From the NCBI RefSeq assembly GCF_014203665.1, contig NZ_JACHJN010000006.1, positions 124,001 through 188,000 of the forward strand: DNA of 64,000 nucleotides. The letters are read 5' to 3'. The translations under genes were made by a program, and so were the position numbers. Source of the DNA: Saccharothrix tamanrassetensis. GTDB lineage: Bacteria; Actinomycetota; Actinomycetes; Mycobacteriales; Pseudonocardiaceae. Positions 1-8,677 of the stretch are shown one piece after another. Each line of letters opens with the position of its first letter. Positions within the stretch are counted from its first letter, which is position 1. Under the pieces are notes generated by a model that was not told the origin of the DNA, searched no databases, and worked only from the letters and a program-made list of their open reading frames with translations.

Positions 1-1
1 C

Positions 2-673
2 GGCAAGACGACCCTCGGCAAGGCCGTGCTCGGCCTGGTGCCGGTGTCGCAGGGCGAGATCCGACTGGACGGCAAAGAGATCACCGACCTGGGGGTCAAG
101 GAGCGGCGTGCGCTCAGCGGCCGGATCCAGGTGGTGTTCCAGAACCCGTACTCGTCGTTCAACCCCCGCCGCACCATCGGCCAGGCCGTCGCGGAAACCC
201 TGCCCAAGGGCACCCCTCGGGACGAGGCGCGGGAACGCGTCGGCGCGATGCTCGACCGGGTGGGCGTCGACCGGGACGCCGCGCACCGCTACCCCGGCCA
301 GTTCTCCGGCGGCCAGCTCCAGCGGATCGCCATCGCCCGCGCCCTGATGCCCGACCCGCGCCTGCTGATCTGCGACGAGGCGGTGAGCGCGCTGGACCTG
401 TCGGTGCAGGCCCACGTGCTGAACCTGCTCGCCGACCTGCGTGCCGAGCGCGGCCTGTCCTACCTGTTCATCACCCACGACCTCGCGGTGGTCCGGCACC
501 TCGCGGACCGCGTCGTGGTGCTGCGCCGCGGGGAGGTCGTGGAGTCGGGCCGGGTGGACGACGTCTGCGAGACCCCGCGCCACCCGTACACGCGGGCGCT
601 GCTCGCCGCCGCGCCCGTGCCCGACCCCGTCGCGCAGGCCCGCCGCCGCGCCGAGCGCCGTGCCCTCGCCTGA
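2..673 (+). CDS. Peptide/dipeptide-type ABC transporter ATP-binding protein (5' partial)
   Basis: The gene enters from outside the window; the first codons read G-K-T-T-L, the end of a Walker A motif, so the true start lies upstream. Visible in order are a Q-loop with QNPYSSFNPRR, the ABC signature FSGGQLQRIAIARAL, Walker B LLICDEAVSALD and the switch histidine in ITHDL. The tail (HPYTRALLAA followed by a Pro-rich end) is the oligopeptide-specific C-terminal region of the OppF/DppF family. It hydrolyses ATP on the cytoplasmic face to drive import. The lipoprotein gene starts 15 nt downstream, so the two probably form one operon with unseen permeases upstream. The substrate class is inferred, not shown. 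Confidence 0.9.
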   Translation, partial: GKTTLGKAVLGLVPVSQGEIRLDGKEITDLGVKERRALSGRIQVVFQNPYSSFNPRRTIGQAVAETLPKGTPRDEARERVGAMLDRVGVDRDAAHRYPGQFSGGQLQRIAIARALMPDPRLLICDEAVSALDLSVQAHVLNLLADLRAERGLSYLFITHDLAVVRHLADRVVVLRRGEVVESGRVDDVCETPRHPYTRALLAAAPVPDPVAQARRRAERRALA

Positions 674-688
674 GAAAGGACTCCTCCG

Positions 689-2212
689 ATGCGAAGACTC
701 CCCGCCCTGCTCGCGGCGTGCGCGCTGCTGGCCGCCGGCTGCTCCGGATCGCCGGCAGCCGCCGACGACACCCTCGTCATCGCCCTGCCCGCCCCGCCGG
801 AGAGCCTCAACCCGGCGCAGAACGGCTCGGGCGGTCAGGGCATCGTGCACTGGCTGACCTACGAACCGCTGATCCGGGCCAACTCCGACGGCACGTTCAG
901 CGCGGCGCTCGCGTCGGACTGGAAGTACGTCGGCCCCGGCAACACGTTGTTCGAGATGACCATCCGGCCGGACGTGCGGTTCGCCGACGGCACCCCGGTG
1001 GACCCGGCGGCCGTCGTCGCCACGCTCAAGTACTACCTGTCGAGCCCCGGCTCGATGAAGCCGTTCCTCACCGGCATCAGCGACGTGACCAGCGACGGCC
1101 CGATCGTCCGGGTGCACCTGACCGCGCCCAACCCGATCCTGCCGTACGTGTTCAGCCAACTGGTGAACTGGGGCGACGTGATCAGCCCCGCCGGGCTCGC
1201 GCAGCCCGACCAGTTGGCGTCGAAGACGTTCGGGGCGGGCGCGTACACGCTCGACGCGTCGGCCACCATCGCGGGCGACCACTACACGTTCGTCAAGAAC
1301 ACCAACTACTACCGGCCCGAGGCGCAGCGGTTCGGCAAGGTCGTGGTGCGGGTCGTCCCGGACCCGAACTCGGCCATGCAGGCGCTGACGAGCGGCCAGA
1401 TCGACGTGAACCTGAACGCCACCGCGACGTTGGCCGACCAGGCACGGGCCGGCGGGGCGACGGTGCTGGAGGGCAACCCCGGCGTGCTGGCGCTGTACCT
1501 GGTCGACCGGGCCGGGCAGACCACGCCCGCGTTGGGCGATGTGCGGGTGCGCAAGGCGCTCAACCACGCGGTGGACCGCTCGGCGATCGCCGCCGCGCTG
1601 GGCGCGGGGTACAGCGCGGTCGGCCAGATCGCCGCCGCGGGCACCGACGGGCACGACCCGTCGTTGGACGGCACTCACTCCTACGACCCCGAGGAAGCGC
1701 GGCGACTGCTCGCGTCGGCCGGGTACGGCAACGGGTTCTCGTTCGAGCTGGTGGACCTCGTGACGTTCGGGATGAACACGGCGTCCCAGGCGGTGGCGGC
1801 GCAACTGGCCAAGGTCGGCGTGACGGCGACCATCCACACCGACGGCAACGACCTGAACCGGTACGTCGCCGACCTGTCGTCGCGGAAGTTCTCCGCCACC
1901 ACGTTCCGGCTCAACACACCGCTGTTCGCGAGCGCGTTGTTCAACATCACCGGAGCCGCCTCGCCGCTCAACCCGTTCCAGAGCACGGATCCGGACGTCG
2001 ACCGGGCGTTCACGGCGTTGGCCTCCGCGTCGGAGACCGAGCAGGAGCCCGCCGCGAAGGCGTTCAACCGCACGGTGGTGGACAAGGCGTGGTTCCTGCC
2101 GGTGGCGGCGATCCAGAACTACGTGTTCGCCAAGGGGATCGACGGTTTGGGGTCGTTCGCGCCGAACGGTGCGCTGGACGTGCTCTCCTGGGCGCCGCAG
2201 GGGAAGGCGTGA
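689..2212 (+). CDS. ABC transporter substrate-binding lipoprotein (SBP family 5)
   Basis: The 507-residue protein begins with a short lipoprotein signal peptide ending in the lipobox LLAAGC, so it should be anchored outside the membrane. The mature part has the SBP_bac_5 layout used by dipeptide, oligopeptide and nickel systems: an N-terminal lobe with ESLNPAQNG, a TVVRFADGTPVDPAAV-like stretch (here DVRFADGTPVDPAAV), and KALNHAVDRSAI in the C-terminal half. It follows the ATPase gene by 15 nt with an AGGA-type ribosome site, which supports one import operon. The ligand cannot be told from sequence; peptides or a small amide are possible. The next gene overlaps its stop codon. Confidence 0.92.
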   Translation: MRRLPALLAACALLAAGCSGSPAAADDTLVIALPAPPESLNPAQNGSGGQGIVHWLTYEPLIRANSDGTFSAALASDWKYVGPGNTLFEMTIRPDVRFADGTPVDPAAVVATLKYYLSSPGSMKPFLTGISDVTSDGPIVRVHLTAPNPILPYVFSQLVNWGDVISPAGLAQPDQLASKTFGAGAYTLDASATIAGDHYTFVKNTNYYRPEAQRFGKVVVRVVPDPNSAMQALTSGQIDVNLNATATLADQARAGGATVLEGNPGVLALYLVDRAGQTTPALGDVRVRKALNHAVDRSAIAAALGAGYSAVGQIAAAGTDGHDPSLDGTHSYDPEEARRLLASAGYGNGFSFELVDLVTFGMNTASQAVAAQLAKVGVTATIHTDGNDLNRYVADLSSRKFSATTFRLNTPLFASALFNITGAASPLNPFQSTDPDVDRAFTALASASETEQEPAAKAFNRTVVDKAWFLPVAAIQNYVFAKGIDGLGSFAPNGALDVLSWAPQGKA

Positions 2213-3072
2213 AGCCCCGTCCGTACGGTGAGCCGCCGGTGCCGGAGTCCGGGCGGTACCGGGACGTGGTGTTCGCCGACATCCCCGGCTTCCGGCCGCT
2301 GCTGCTGGACCTGACCGTGCCCCGTCCGGGCGTTCCGGTCGTGGTGTGGATCCACGGCGGCGCTTGGCTGCACGGCTCCCACCGTGCGACCGCGGACTCG
2401 CCGCCGTGGCTGCACGACCTGCCGGCACGGGTGCTGGACGCCGGGTTCGCGTTCGCCTCGGTGCAGTACCGGTTGAGCGGTGAGACGGCGTTCCCCGGCC
2501 AGTTGCACGACGTGAAAGCGGCTGTGCGTTGGCTTCGCGCGTTCGGGCCGGACCTCGGGTTGGACGTCGAACGGATCGCCGTGTGGGGCGAGTCGGCGGG
2601 AGGGCACCTGGCCGCGCTGGTGGCGCTGACCGCCGCCGTGCCGGAGTCGGAGGGCACGCACGGCGTGACCGGTGTCGGCAGCGGGGTGCGGGCGGCGGTC
2701 GACTTCTACGGCCCGACCGACCTCGCCCGGATGCAGGCGCAGTCCCCGCCGGGGTCCGCGCTGGACCACGACGCGTCGGACTCGCCGGAGTCGTTGCTGC
2801 TCGGGCATCCCGTGCGGGCCGACCCGGCGCGGGCGGACGCGGCGAGCCCGCTCGCGTACGCGACGGGGAACGCCCCGCCGATGCTCATCGTCCACGGCGA
2901 GCGGGACCGGCTGGTGCCGTTCGACCAGAGCCGGGTCCTCGGGGAGGCGCTGCGCGCCCGAGGTGCTCCGGTGGAGTTCCTGCCGGTGCCCGACGCGGAC
3001 CACGTCTTCGCCGGCGTCGACCCGACACCGGTGATCGACCACGCGATCGACTTCCTCGGCCGCGTCCTCTAG
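2209..3072 (+). CDS. Alpha/beta hydrolase (HSL/BD-FAE-like esterase)
   Basis: The GTG start is chosen because it overlaps the stop of the preceding gene as GTGA, giving 287 residues, the usual size for this family. The oxyanion motif HGGAW lies near residue 45, the nucleophile elbow GESAGG near residue 130, the acid in HGERDRLVP near 230, and the histidine in DADHVF near 262. This is a complete Ser-Asp-His set of the hormone-sensitive-lipase / esterase class. No signal peptide is present, so it acts in the cytoplasm, plausibly on an ester or lactone imported by the upstream ABC system. That link is inferred from translational coupling only. Confidence 0.88.
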   Translation: MKPRPYGEPPVPESGRYRDVVFADIPGFRPLLLDLTVPRPGVPVVVWIHGGAWLHGSHRATADSPPWLHDLPARVLDAGFAFASVQYRLSGETAFPGQLHDVKAAVRWLRAFGPDLGLDVERIAVWGESAGGHLAALVALTAAVPESEGTHGVTGVGSGVRAAVDFYGPTDLARMQAQSPPGSALDHDASDSPESLLLGHPVRADPARADAASPLAYATGNAPPMLIVHGERDRLVPFDQSRVLGEALRARGAPVEFLPVPDADHVFAGVDPTPVIDHAIDFLGRVL

Positions 3073-3094
3073 ATCCTCCGGAGGTTCGTCACTG

Positions 3095-3150
3095 GGGCCG
3101 AACTGTGCCCACCACTTGTATGCATCTCGTATATCAACCGCCTATTTCGC
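3095..3150 (+). promoter_or_regulatory. AT-rich promoter with operator-like repeats ahead of the nitrilase operon
   Basis: This short gap is clearly AT-richer than its surroundings and contains CTTGTATGCATCTCGTATA followed by TCAACCGCC. The TTGTAT and GTATAT pieces could be a -10 element and part of a GntR-type operator. It separates the ABC/esterase operon from the nitrilase-to-MHS operon, so a promoter is expected here. The exact boxes are not certain. Confidence 0.4.
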
Positions 3151-3178
3151 TCTGAGTACCGATGATCGGGGAACCGGC

Positions 3179-3961
3179 ATGAAGATCGCACTGGTCCAAG
3201 TGGCCAGCCCACCAGAGGAGTCACCCGACGCCCGTCGCGCCCGCGTGGGGCGCATGGTCGCCGACGCGCGGGGCGCGGACCTGGTGGTGCTGCCCGAACT
3301 GTGGGCGGCGGGCTACTTCGCGTTCGACACGTACGCGAAGCGGTCCGAGCCGCTGCACGGGCCGACGCTGCAAGCCGCTCGGCAGTGGGCCGCCGAGCTG
3401 GGGGCACACGTCCACCTCGGCAGCATCGTCGAGCGCGACGAGCAGGGCCGGCTGTTCAACACCGCGATCCTGGTCGCGCCCGACGGGCGGATCGCGCACA
3501 CCTACCGCAAGGTGCACGTCTTCGGTCATGCGTCACGGGAAGCCGAGCTGTTGACGCCGGGCGACACGCTCCACGTGGCCGACACCGCGTTCGGCCCGGT
3601 CGGCGCGACCACGTGCTACGACCTGCGGTTCCCCGAGCTGTGGCGGGGCCTGGTGGACCGCGGCGCGGAGACCGTGGTGGTGCCGGCGGCGTGGCCGGCC
3701 GCCCGTCGCGAGCACTGGCGGCTGTTCACCTCGTGCCGGGCGGTGGAGGAGCAGGTGCTGCTCATCGCGTGCAACGCGGTCGGCGTGCAGGACGGCGTCG
3801 AGTTGGCCGGGTGCAGCCGGGTGGTGGACCCGTGGGGGACCGTGTCGGCCGAGGCCGGTTCCGCCGAGGGCGTCACGTTCGCCGAGTTCGACCCGGCCGC
3901 GGTGGGCAAGGTGCGCGCCGAGTTCCCCGTGCTGGCCGACCGGCGCTGGGGGCGGTCATGA
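3179..3961 (+). CDS. Carbon-nitrogen hydrolase (nitrilase superfamily)
   Basis: The ATG at 3179 follows a GGGGAA ribosome site and gives 260 residues starting MKIALVQVASPP, the normal N-terminus for this fold. The catalytic triad is visible: Glu in LPELW (about residue 41), Lys in YRKVHVF (about 110) and Cys in TTCYDLRFPE (about 144). The sequence after the cysteine resembles Nit1-like and N-carbamyl or omega-amidase branches. It should hydrolyse a C-N bond of an amide in the cytoplasm. Its stop overlaps the next start as ATGA. Co-location with a DUF2848 protein, an HpaB-type hydroxylase and an MHS transporter suggests a catabolic pathway, but the substrate is unknown. Confidence 0.88.
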   Translation: MKIALVQVASPPEESPDARRARVGRMVADARGADLVVLPELWAAGYFAFDTYAKRSEPLHGPTLQAARQWAAELGAHVHLGSIVERDEQGRLFNTAILVAPDGRIAHTYRKVHVFGHASREAELLTPGDTLHVADTAFGPVGATTCYDLRFPELWRGLVDRGAETVVVPAAWPAARREHWRLFTSCRAVEEQVLLIACNAVGVQDGVELAGCSRVVDPWGTVSAEAGSAEGVTFAEFDPAAVGKVRAEFPVLADRRWGRS

Positions 3962-4620
3962 CCCTGGCGCTGCACGTCGTGGGCACGGGCGAGCAGTTGG
4001 CGGTGGCGCCCGACCGGCTGGTCGTCGCCGGGTACACCGCGCGTGACGTCGCCTCCGTGGAGGCGCACATCGAGGAACTGGCCGCGATCGGGGTGCCGCG
4101 CCCGCCGAGCGTGCCCGCGTTCTACGACCTCGACCCTCGCCTGCTCACCACGGACGCGGTGGTGGAGGTCGGCGGGCCGGCCACCTCCGGCGAGGTCGAG
4201 CCGGTGGTCGTCCGGTCGGGCGGCCGGTACTTCGTCGGCGTCGGCTCCGACCACACCGACCGGGACCTGGAGCGGACCGACATCGCCGCGTCCAAGGCCG
4301 CCTGCCCCAAACCGCTGGGCGCACAGGTGGTGGAGGTGGACCTCGCCGCCGTGGACTGGGACGACCTCATCGCCGAGTCCAGTGTGGACGGTTGGCAGTA
4401 CCAGCGCGGTCCAGTGGCCGCACTCCGACACCCGGCGGACCTCCTGGAGCGGATGACCGGGGTGCTCGGCGCCGTGGACGGTGATCTCGTGCTGTTCTGC
4501 GGCACCTTCCAGTTGCTGGCGGGGGAGTTCAGCTACGGCGCCTATTGGCGGGTGCACCTCGAATTCCCGGGTGGCCTCCTCCTGACCCACGCCTACGAAA
4601 CCAAGCAGAGGAGTGCGTGA
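3958..4620 (+). CDS. DUF2848 family protein
   Basis: The 220-residue protein starts at an ATG that overlaps the nitrilase stop (ATGA) and ends where the next ATG begins (TGATG). Recognisable family features are the opening MTLALHVVGTG, the segment VGSDHTDRDLE near residue 95 and CPKPLG near 115, and the C-terminal FSYGAYWRVHLEFPG. DUF2848 proteins look distantly like fumarylacetoacetate-hydrolase-fold enzymes, and the acidic and histidine residues in GSDHTDRDLE could bind a metal; that is an inference. Coupling to a nitrilase and a flavin-type hydroxylase suggests it acts on an intermediate of the same pathway. Confidence 0.8.
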   Translation: MTLALHVVGTGEQLAVAPDRLVVAGYTARDVASVEAHIEELAAIGVPRPPSVPAFYDLDPRLLTTDAVVEVGGPATSGEVEPVVVRSGGRYFVGVGSDHTDRDLERTDIAASKAACPKPLGAQVVEVDLAAVDWDDLIAESSVDGWQYQRGPVAALRHPADLLERMTGVLGAVDGDLVLFCGTFQLLAGEFSYGAYWRVHLEFPGGLLLTHAYETKQRSA

Positions 4621-6047
4621 TGCGCACTGGAGCCGAGTACCTCGCCTCGTTGAAGGACAGTCGTCGGGTCTACGTGGACGGTGTGGCGGTGGACGACGTC
4701 GCGCACCACCCGGCGTTCGCGCCGATCGCGCAGACGGTGGCAGAGCTGTTCGACCTCGCCGCCGACCCGTCGTCCGGGATGACCGTGCGGGACGGCGACC
4801 GGACGGTGAACCGGCTGTTCACCACACCGCGCAGCCGGGACGACCTGGCCGCTTTCCGTTCCGCCGCGACGACTTGGGCTGAGCACACGCACGGCTGGGT
4901 CGGACGCAGCCCCGACCACGTCGCCGCGTTCGTCGCCGCGTTCGCCGCGCACCCGGAGGCGTTCTCCGACGACCTGGCGGCGAACGTCGTGGCCTATCGC
5001 GAACGGGTGCTGGCCGAGAACCTCTACGTCTCCTACGCGATCATCCCGCCGCAGGTGTCCCGCGCGACCACGGCGAGTGCGTGGGACGGGGACTTCGTGC
5101 AGGTGGGTGTTGCGGAGGAGCGCGCTGACGGGATCGTGGTGCGGGGCGCGCAGATGCTGGCCACGGGTGGTGCGGTGGCGGACGAGATCCTGGTGTCCTG
5201 CATCAAACCACTCGGGCCGGAGGACCGGGACTTCGCGATCAGCTTCGCCGTGCCGGTCGGTGCGGACGGCTTGAAGCTGTTGTGCCGCAGACCTTACGCT
5301 CCGGCTGCGAGCAGTCGGTACGACTACCCGTTGACGTCGCGGTTCGATGAGACGGATGCGTTGTTGGTGTTCGACGACGTGTTCATCCCGTGGGAGCGGG
5401 TGTTCGTGTACCGCGATATCGCGGGTCTGCGTCGCCAGTTCTTCGAGACGGGTGCGCATGTGTTGGGCAACTGGCAGGCGCAGATCCGGTTCGCGGTGAA
5501 GTTGCGGTTCCTGGCCGGTCTGGCGAGGAAGGTCGCTGCGGTCAACGGGGTGGACAGGTTCCCCGGCGTGGTCGAGAAGCTGGGCGAGCTGGCGTCGCTG
5601 ACGTCGCTGGTCGAGTCGGCGGTGCTGGCGGCCGAGCACACGGCGGAACCCGACGCTCAGGGGATGTGGCGGCCTGGCGCGCGGGCGCTGTACGGCGTGA
5701 TGGGGCTGCAGGCCGAGCTGTACCCGAGGGTGCTGGCGATCCTGCGCGACCTGGTCGGCGGTGGGGTGTTGCAGGTGCCGTCCAGCGTGGCGGACATGAC
5801 GAGCCCGGAGACGCGTCCGGACATCGATCGGTACGTGCACAGCCCCGGCGTGCCGGCCGAGGAGCGGGTGAAGCTGTTCAAGTTGGTGTGGGACGCGATC
5901 GGCAGCGAGTTCGCGGGGCGTCACCACCAGTACGAGATGTTCTACGCCGGGGCGCCGTTCGTGGCCAAGGGCTACGCGTTCCGCAACTACGGCTTCGAGC
6001 AGGCCGTCGCTTCCGTCGACTCGTTCCTCGGCAGTTACGAACTCTGA
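4620..6047 (+). CDS. 4-hydroxyphenylacetate 3-hydroxylase (HpaB) family oxygenase
   Basis: A 475-residue protein whose ATG overlaps the stop of the DUF2848 gene. The beginning MRTGAEYLASLKDSRRVYVDG is the standard start of the HpaB/PvcC family, and the rest fits: ENLYVSYAIIPPQ near 125, the FAD-proximal block LATGGAVADEILVS near 175, and LLVFDDVFIPWERVFVYRD near 250. These enzymes hydroxylate phenols or pyrroles with reduced FAD delivered by a separate reductase (HpaC type); no reductase gene is in the window. The substrate is open: phenylacetate-type and pyrrole-carboxylate-type members look alike at this level. Likely one operon with the genes at 3179 to 7361. Confidence 0.88.
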   Translation: MRTGAEYLASLKDSRRVYVDGVAVDDVAHHPAFAPIAQTVAELFDLAADPSSGMTVRDGDRTVNRLFTTPRSRDDLAAFRSAATTWAEHTHGWVGRSPDHVAAFVAAFAAHPEAFSDDLAANVVAYRERVLAENLYVSYAIIPPQVSRATTASAWDGDFVQVGVAEERADGIVVRGAQMLATGGAVADEILVSCIKPLGPEDRDFAISFAVPVGADGLKLLCRRPYAPAASSRYDYPLTSRFDETDALLVFDDVFIPWERVFVYRDIAGLRRQFFETGAHVLGNWQAQIRFAVKLRFLAGLARKVAAVNGVDRFPGVVEKLGELASLTSLVESAVLAAEHTAEPDAQGMWRPGARALYGVMGLQAELYPRVLAILRDLVGGGVLQVPSSVADMTSPETRPDIDRYVHSPGVPAEERVKLFKLVWDAIGSEFAGRHHQYEMFYAGAPFVAKGYAFRNYGFEQAVASVDSFLGSYEL

Positions 6048-6062
6048 TCCCCGGAGGGCGAC

Positions 6063-7361
6063 ATGACCGACACCGTTGTCGGAAAACGGAAAGCGCACAA
6101 GAGCTTGCCGCTGATCGCCGGTTCCAGCCTCGCGGGCACCGCCGTGGAGTGGTACGACTTCTTCCTCTACGGCACCGCGTCGGCACTGGTGTTCAACAAG
6201 TTGTTCTTCCCGGCCTCGGACCCGCTGGTGGGCACGATGCTGGCGTTCGCCACCTACGCGGTCGGCTTCATCGCCCGCCCGGTCGGCGCGGTGGTGCTCG
6301 GGCACTACGGCGACCGGAAGGGCCGGCGAGCCACGCTGATCGCCAGCCTGGTGCTGATGGGCGTGTCGACGTTCCTGATCGCGCTGCTGCCGTCGTACGC
6401 GTCGATCGGTGTGGCGGCCCCGGCGCTGCTGGTGCTCCTCCGCCTGGTACAGGGGTTCGCGCTGGGTGGTGAGTGGGGTGGCGCGGTGCTGCTGGTGTCC
6501 GAGCACGGCGACAGCTCGCGGCGGGCGTTCTGGTCCTCGTGGCCGAACGTGGGGCCACCGCTGGGCAACCTCCTCGCGGCGGCGGCGTTGGCCGGGCTCG
6601 GCGCGATGATGTCCCCGGAGGCGTTCCTGTCGTGGGGCTGGCGCATCGCGTTCGCCCTGTCCGCGGTGCTCGTCCTGATCGGCCTGTGGCTGCGGCTGTA
6701 CGTCGCGGAGACACCGTTGTTCGAGCAGGCCAAGGCCCCGGTGGGGTTGCCCGCCGGGGTGGTCGTCCGGAAGCACTGGCGGCAGGTCGTGCTGGCCGCC
6801 GCGACCCGGTTCGGCGAGAACGCGGGCTTCTACATCTACTCGCTGTTCGTCATCACCTACGTGACGAAGATGTTGGGGCTGGACCAATCCGTGGCGCTCA
6901 CCGCTGTGATGATCGGCCAGGGCGTCGCGGTGATTACCATCCCGCTGTTCGCGATCCTCGCCGACCGGATCGGGCGCAGGCCCATCTACCTGGCGGCCTC
7001 GGCGGCGACGATCGTGTGGGCGTTCGTGTTCTTCGGTCTGCTGGACACCGGGAACACCGCCGCGATCATCCTCGCGGTGTCCGGCGGTCTGCTCATCTTC
7101 GCCGCGTACAGCTCGGTCATCGGTGCCTTCTTCTCCGAGCTGTTCCCCACCGGAATCCGCTACTCCGGGGTCTCCCTGGCGTACAACCTGGCGTCGGTGC
7201 TCGCGGGTTCGCTCGCGCCGATCATCGCCATCGCCCTCTACAGCCGGTTCGGCACCGGCTTCGCGATCGCCGCGTACCTGGCCGTGATGGGCGTGGTGTC
7301 GCTGGTCGCGGCCTTGATCGCGAAGGAGACGCGGACGGTCGACCTGGCCGGCGTGCGGTAG
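6063..7361 (+). CDS. MFS transporter, metabolite:H+ symporter (MHS) family
   Basis: The 432-residue membrane protein starts 15 nt after the HpaB-type gene, with GGAGGG as ribosome site. The opening SLAGTAVEWYDFFLYGT and GHYGDRKGRR in loop 2-3 are hallmarks of the MHS subfamily (ShiA, ProP, KgtP, PcaT relatives), and twelve hydrophobic segments can be counted. These carriers import dicarboxylates, aromatic acids or betaines with protons. Its place at the end of a nitrilase / DUF2848 / hydroxylase operon makes it the probable importer of that pathway's substrate, most likely an aromatic or heteroaromatic acid (inference). Confidence 0.9.
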   Translation: MTDTVVGKRKAHKSLPLIAGSSLAGTAVEWYDFFLYGTASALVFNKLFFPASDPLVGTMLAFATYAVGFIARPVGAVVLGHYGDRKGRRATLIASLVLMGVSTFLIALLPSYASIGVAAPALLVLLRLVQGFALGGEWGGAVLLVSEHGDSSRRAFWSSWPNVGPPLGNLLAAAALAGLGAMMSPEAFLSWGWRIAFALSAVLVLIGLWLRLYVAETPLFEQAKAPVGLPAGVVVRKHWRQVVLAAATRFGENAGFYIYSLFVITYVTKMLGLDQSVALTAVMIGQGVAVITIPLFAILADRIGRRPIYLAASAATIVWAFVFFGLLDTGNTAAIILAVSGGLLIFAAYSSVIGAFFSELFPTGIRYSGVSLAYNLASVLAGSLAPIIAIALYSRFGTGFAIAAYLAVMGVVSLVAALIAKETRTVDLAGVR

Positions 7362-7482
7362 GTCCGTGCGGCTTGCGGGCCAGGGAGGTACTGCGGTCCC
7401 CCGGGCAGGGTTGATCAGTTCTGCTGATGTGCCGCCCCCTCTTCGGCACAATGAGGGTGGAAGTCGGAGCCAGGGGGGCGCG

Positions 7483-8469
7483 ATGAGTCCGGAAGTGGTC
7501 AAGCTCGATCCGCATCGGGCCGGACAGGCGGAACTGGCGGAGTACGTGCGGATCCGGCAGGCCAACGCCGACCCGGAGGACGACGAGCTGGACTTCGACA
7601 GCGTGGTGGCTCGGATGCGGAACCCGTTCCCCGGCCTCGGTGACGCGGCGTACTGGTTGGTGCGCAACGAGAACGGCGTCGTCGGGCTGGCCTACCTGAG
7701 GTTGCCGGAGGACGAGAACAGCCACATGGCGCTGACCGAGGTGGTGGTCGACCCGGAACATCGAAGGCAGGGCATCGGCACTGCGGTGCTGCGGGCGTTG
7801 CTGCCGGAGATGCGGGCCCGTGCGCGGCGAGTGGTCGAAGGCTGGCTGGTGGTGCAGGACAGTCCCGGTGACCGGTGGGCGAAGTCCCTCGGGTTCCGGA
7901 CGGTGCGGACGGTCGTGCGGATGGGGTTGGAGATCGCCGACGCCGACCGGTCGCGGTGGGAGGTCCGGACGCCCGAGGGCTACCGGCTGGAGCGGTGGGT
8001 CGGGGCGGTCCCGGAGGGGTTGTTGGCCCCGTACGCCGAGGCGCGCAGCGCGATTCACGACGCACCGACCGGGCAGACCGAGTTCCGGCAGCCGGACTGG
8101 ACGCCGGAGCGGATCCGGGAGGGCGAGGCGGAAGCCCGTGGGCAGGGTGTCGAGCAACGGGTCGTGGTCGCGCTGCACGGGGACGCCGTGGTCGGGTTGA
8201 CCGAGGTGATCAGGCTGCCGCGTCGGCCTGACGAGTACTACCAGGGTGACACGGCGGTGCTCGCGGCACATCGCGGGCGGCGGATCGGGTTGTGGCTCAA
8301 GGGCGAGATGGCCCGGTGGCTGGTCGCGGACCGGCCCGGGTTGCAGCGGATCACCACCGCGACCGAAAGCGACAACGAGCACATGATCCGGGTGAACCGC
8401 GAGATGGGCTTCCACACCGTGAGGTCCGTACTCGTGCTCGCGCAGGACATCTCGGCACTGGGCGGGTAG
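7483..8469 (+). CDS. Tandem GNAT acetyltransferase
   Basis: Start at ATG 7483 after AGCCAGGGGGG; 328 residues. The first half carries a clear acetyl-CoA loop, VVVDPEHRRQGIGTAVL near residue 88-104, and the second half a weaker one, TAVLAAHRGRRIGLWLKGEM near 253-272, so this is a double-GNAT protein of the size common in Actinobacteria. It should transfer an acetyl group to an amine of a small molecule or protein. Nothing nearby identifies the acceptor. It appears monocistronic: an AT-richer gap precedes it and a strong hairpin follows. Confidence 0.85.
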   Translation: MSPEVVKLDPHRAGQAELAEYVRIRQANADPEDDELDFDSVVARMRNPFPGLGDAAYWLVRNENGVVGLAYLRLPEDENSHMALTEVVVDPEHRRQGIGTAVLRALLPEMRARARRVVEGWLVVQDSPGDRWAKSLGFRTVRTVVRMGLEIADADRSRWEVRTPEGYRLERWVGAVPEGLLAPYAEARSAIHDAPTGQTEFRQPDWTPERIREGEAEARGQGVEQRVVVALHGDAVVGLTEVIRLPRRPDEYYQGDTAVLAAHRGRRIGLWLKGEMARWLVADRPGLQRITTATESDNEHMIRVNREMGFHTVRSVLVLAQDISALGG

Positions 8470-8470
8470 T

Positions 8471-8507
8471 CGACCGCGCGGGCGCTGGGAGACCGCCCGC
8501 GCGGTCG
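8471..8507 (+). terminator. Hairpin terminator after the GNAT gene
   Basis: A perfect 14-bp stem (CGACCGCGCGGGCG with its complement) closes a 9-nt loop, starting 1 nt after the GNAT stop codon. There is no long T run, as is usual in high-GC actinomycetes. It separates the GNAT gene from the decayed region that follows. Confidence 0.75.
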
Positions 8508-8677
8508 CTCTGCCTAACCCCGACCGAGGACCAGGAAAGTGGGTTCCCACGAGGCGGAAGCAGGTCCAGCCAACTGAATAACCCTGACGGAATGCCGCTG
8601 CTGGACTTTTCGTCGTCAACTTTGTTCGCCGTGTACGAGGCCGAGTGCGGATCAACAGCCGTGGTCGGACACGACGC

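Noticed and set aside
8508..8677. Open frames between the GNAT terminator and the Imm1 remnant
   Set aside because: No start with a ribosome site, no recognisable product; lower GC suggests decayed DNA.
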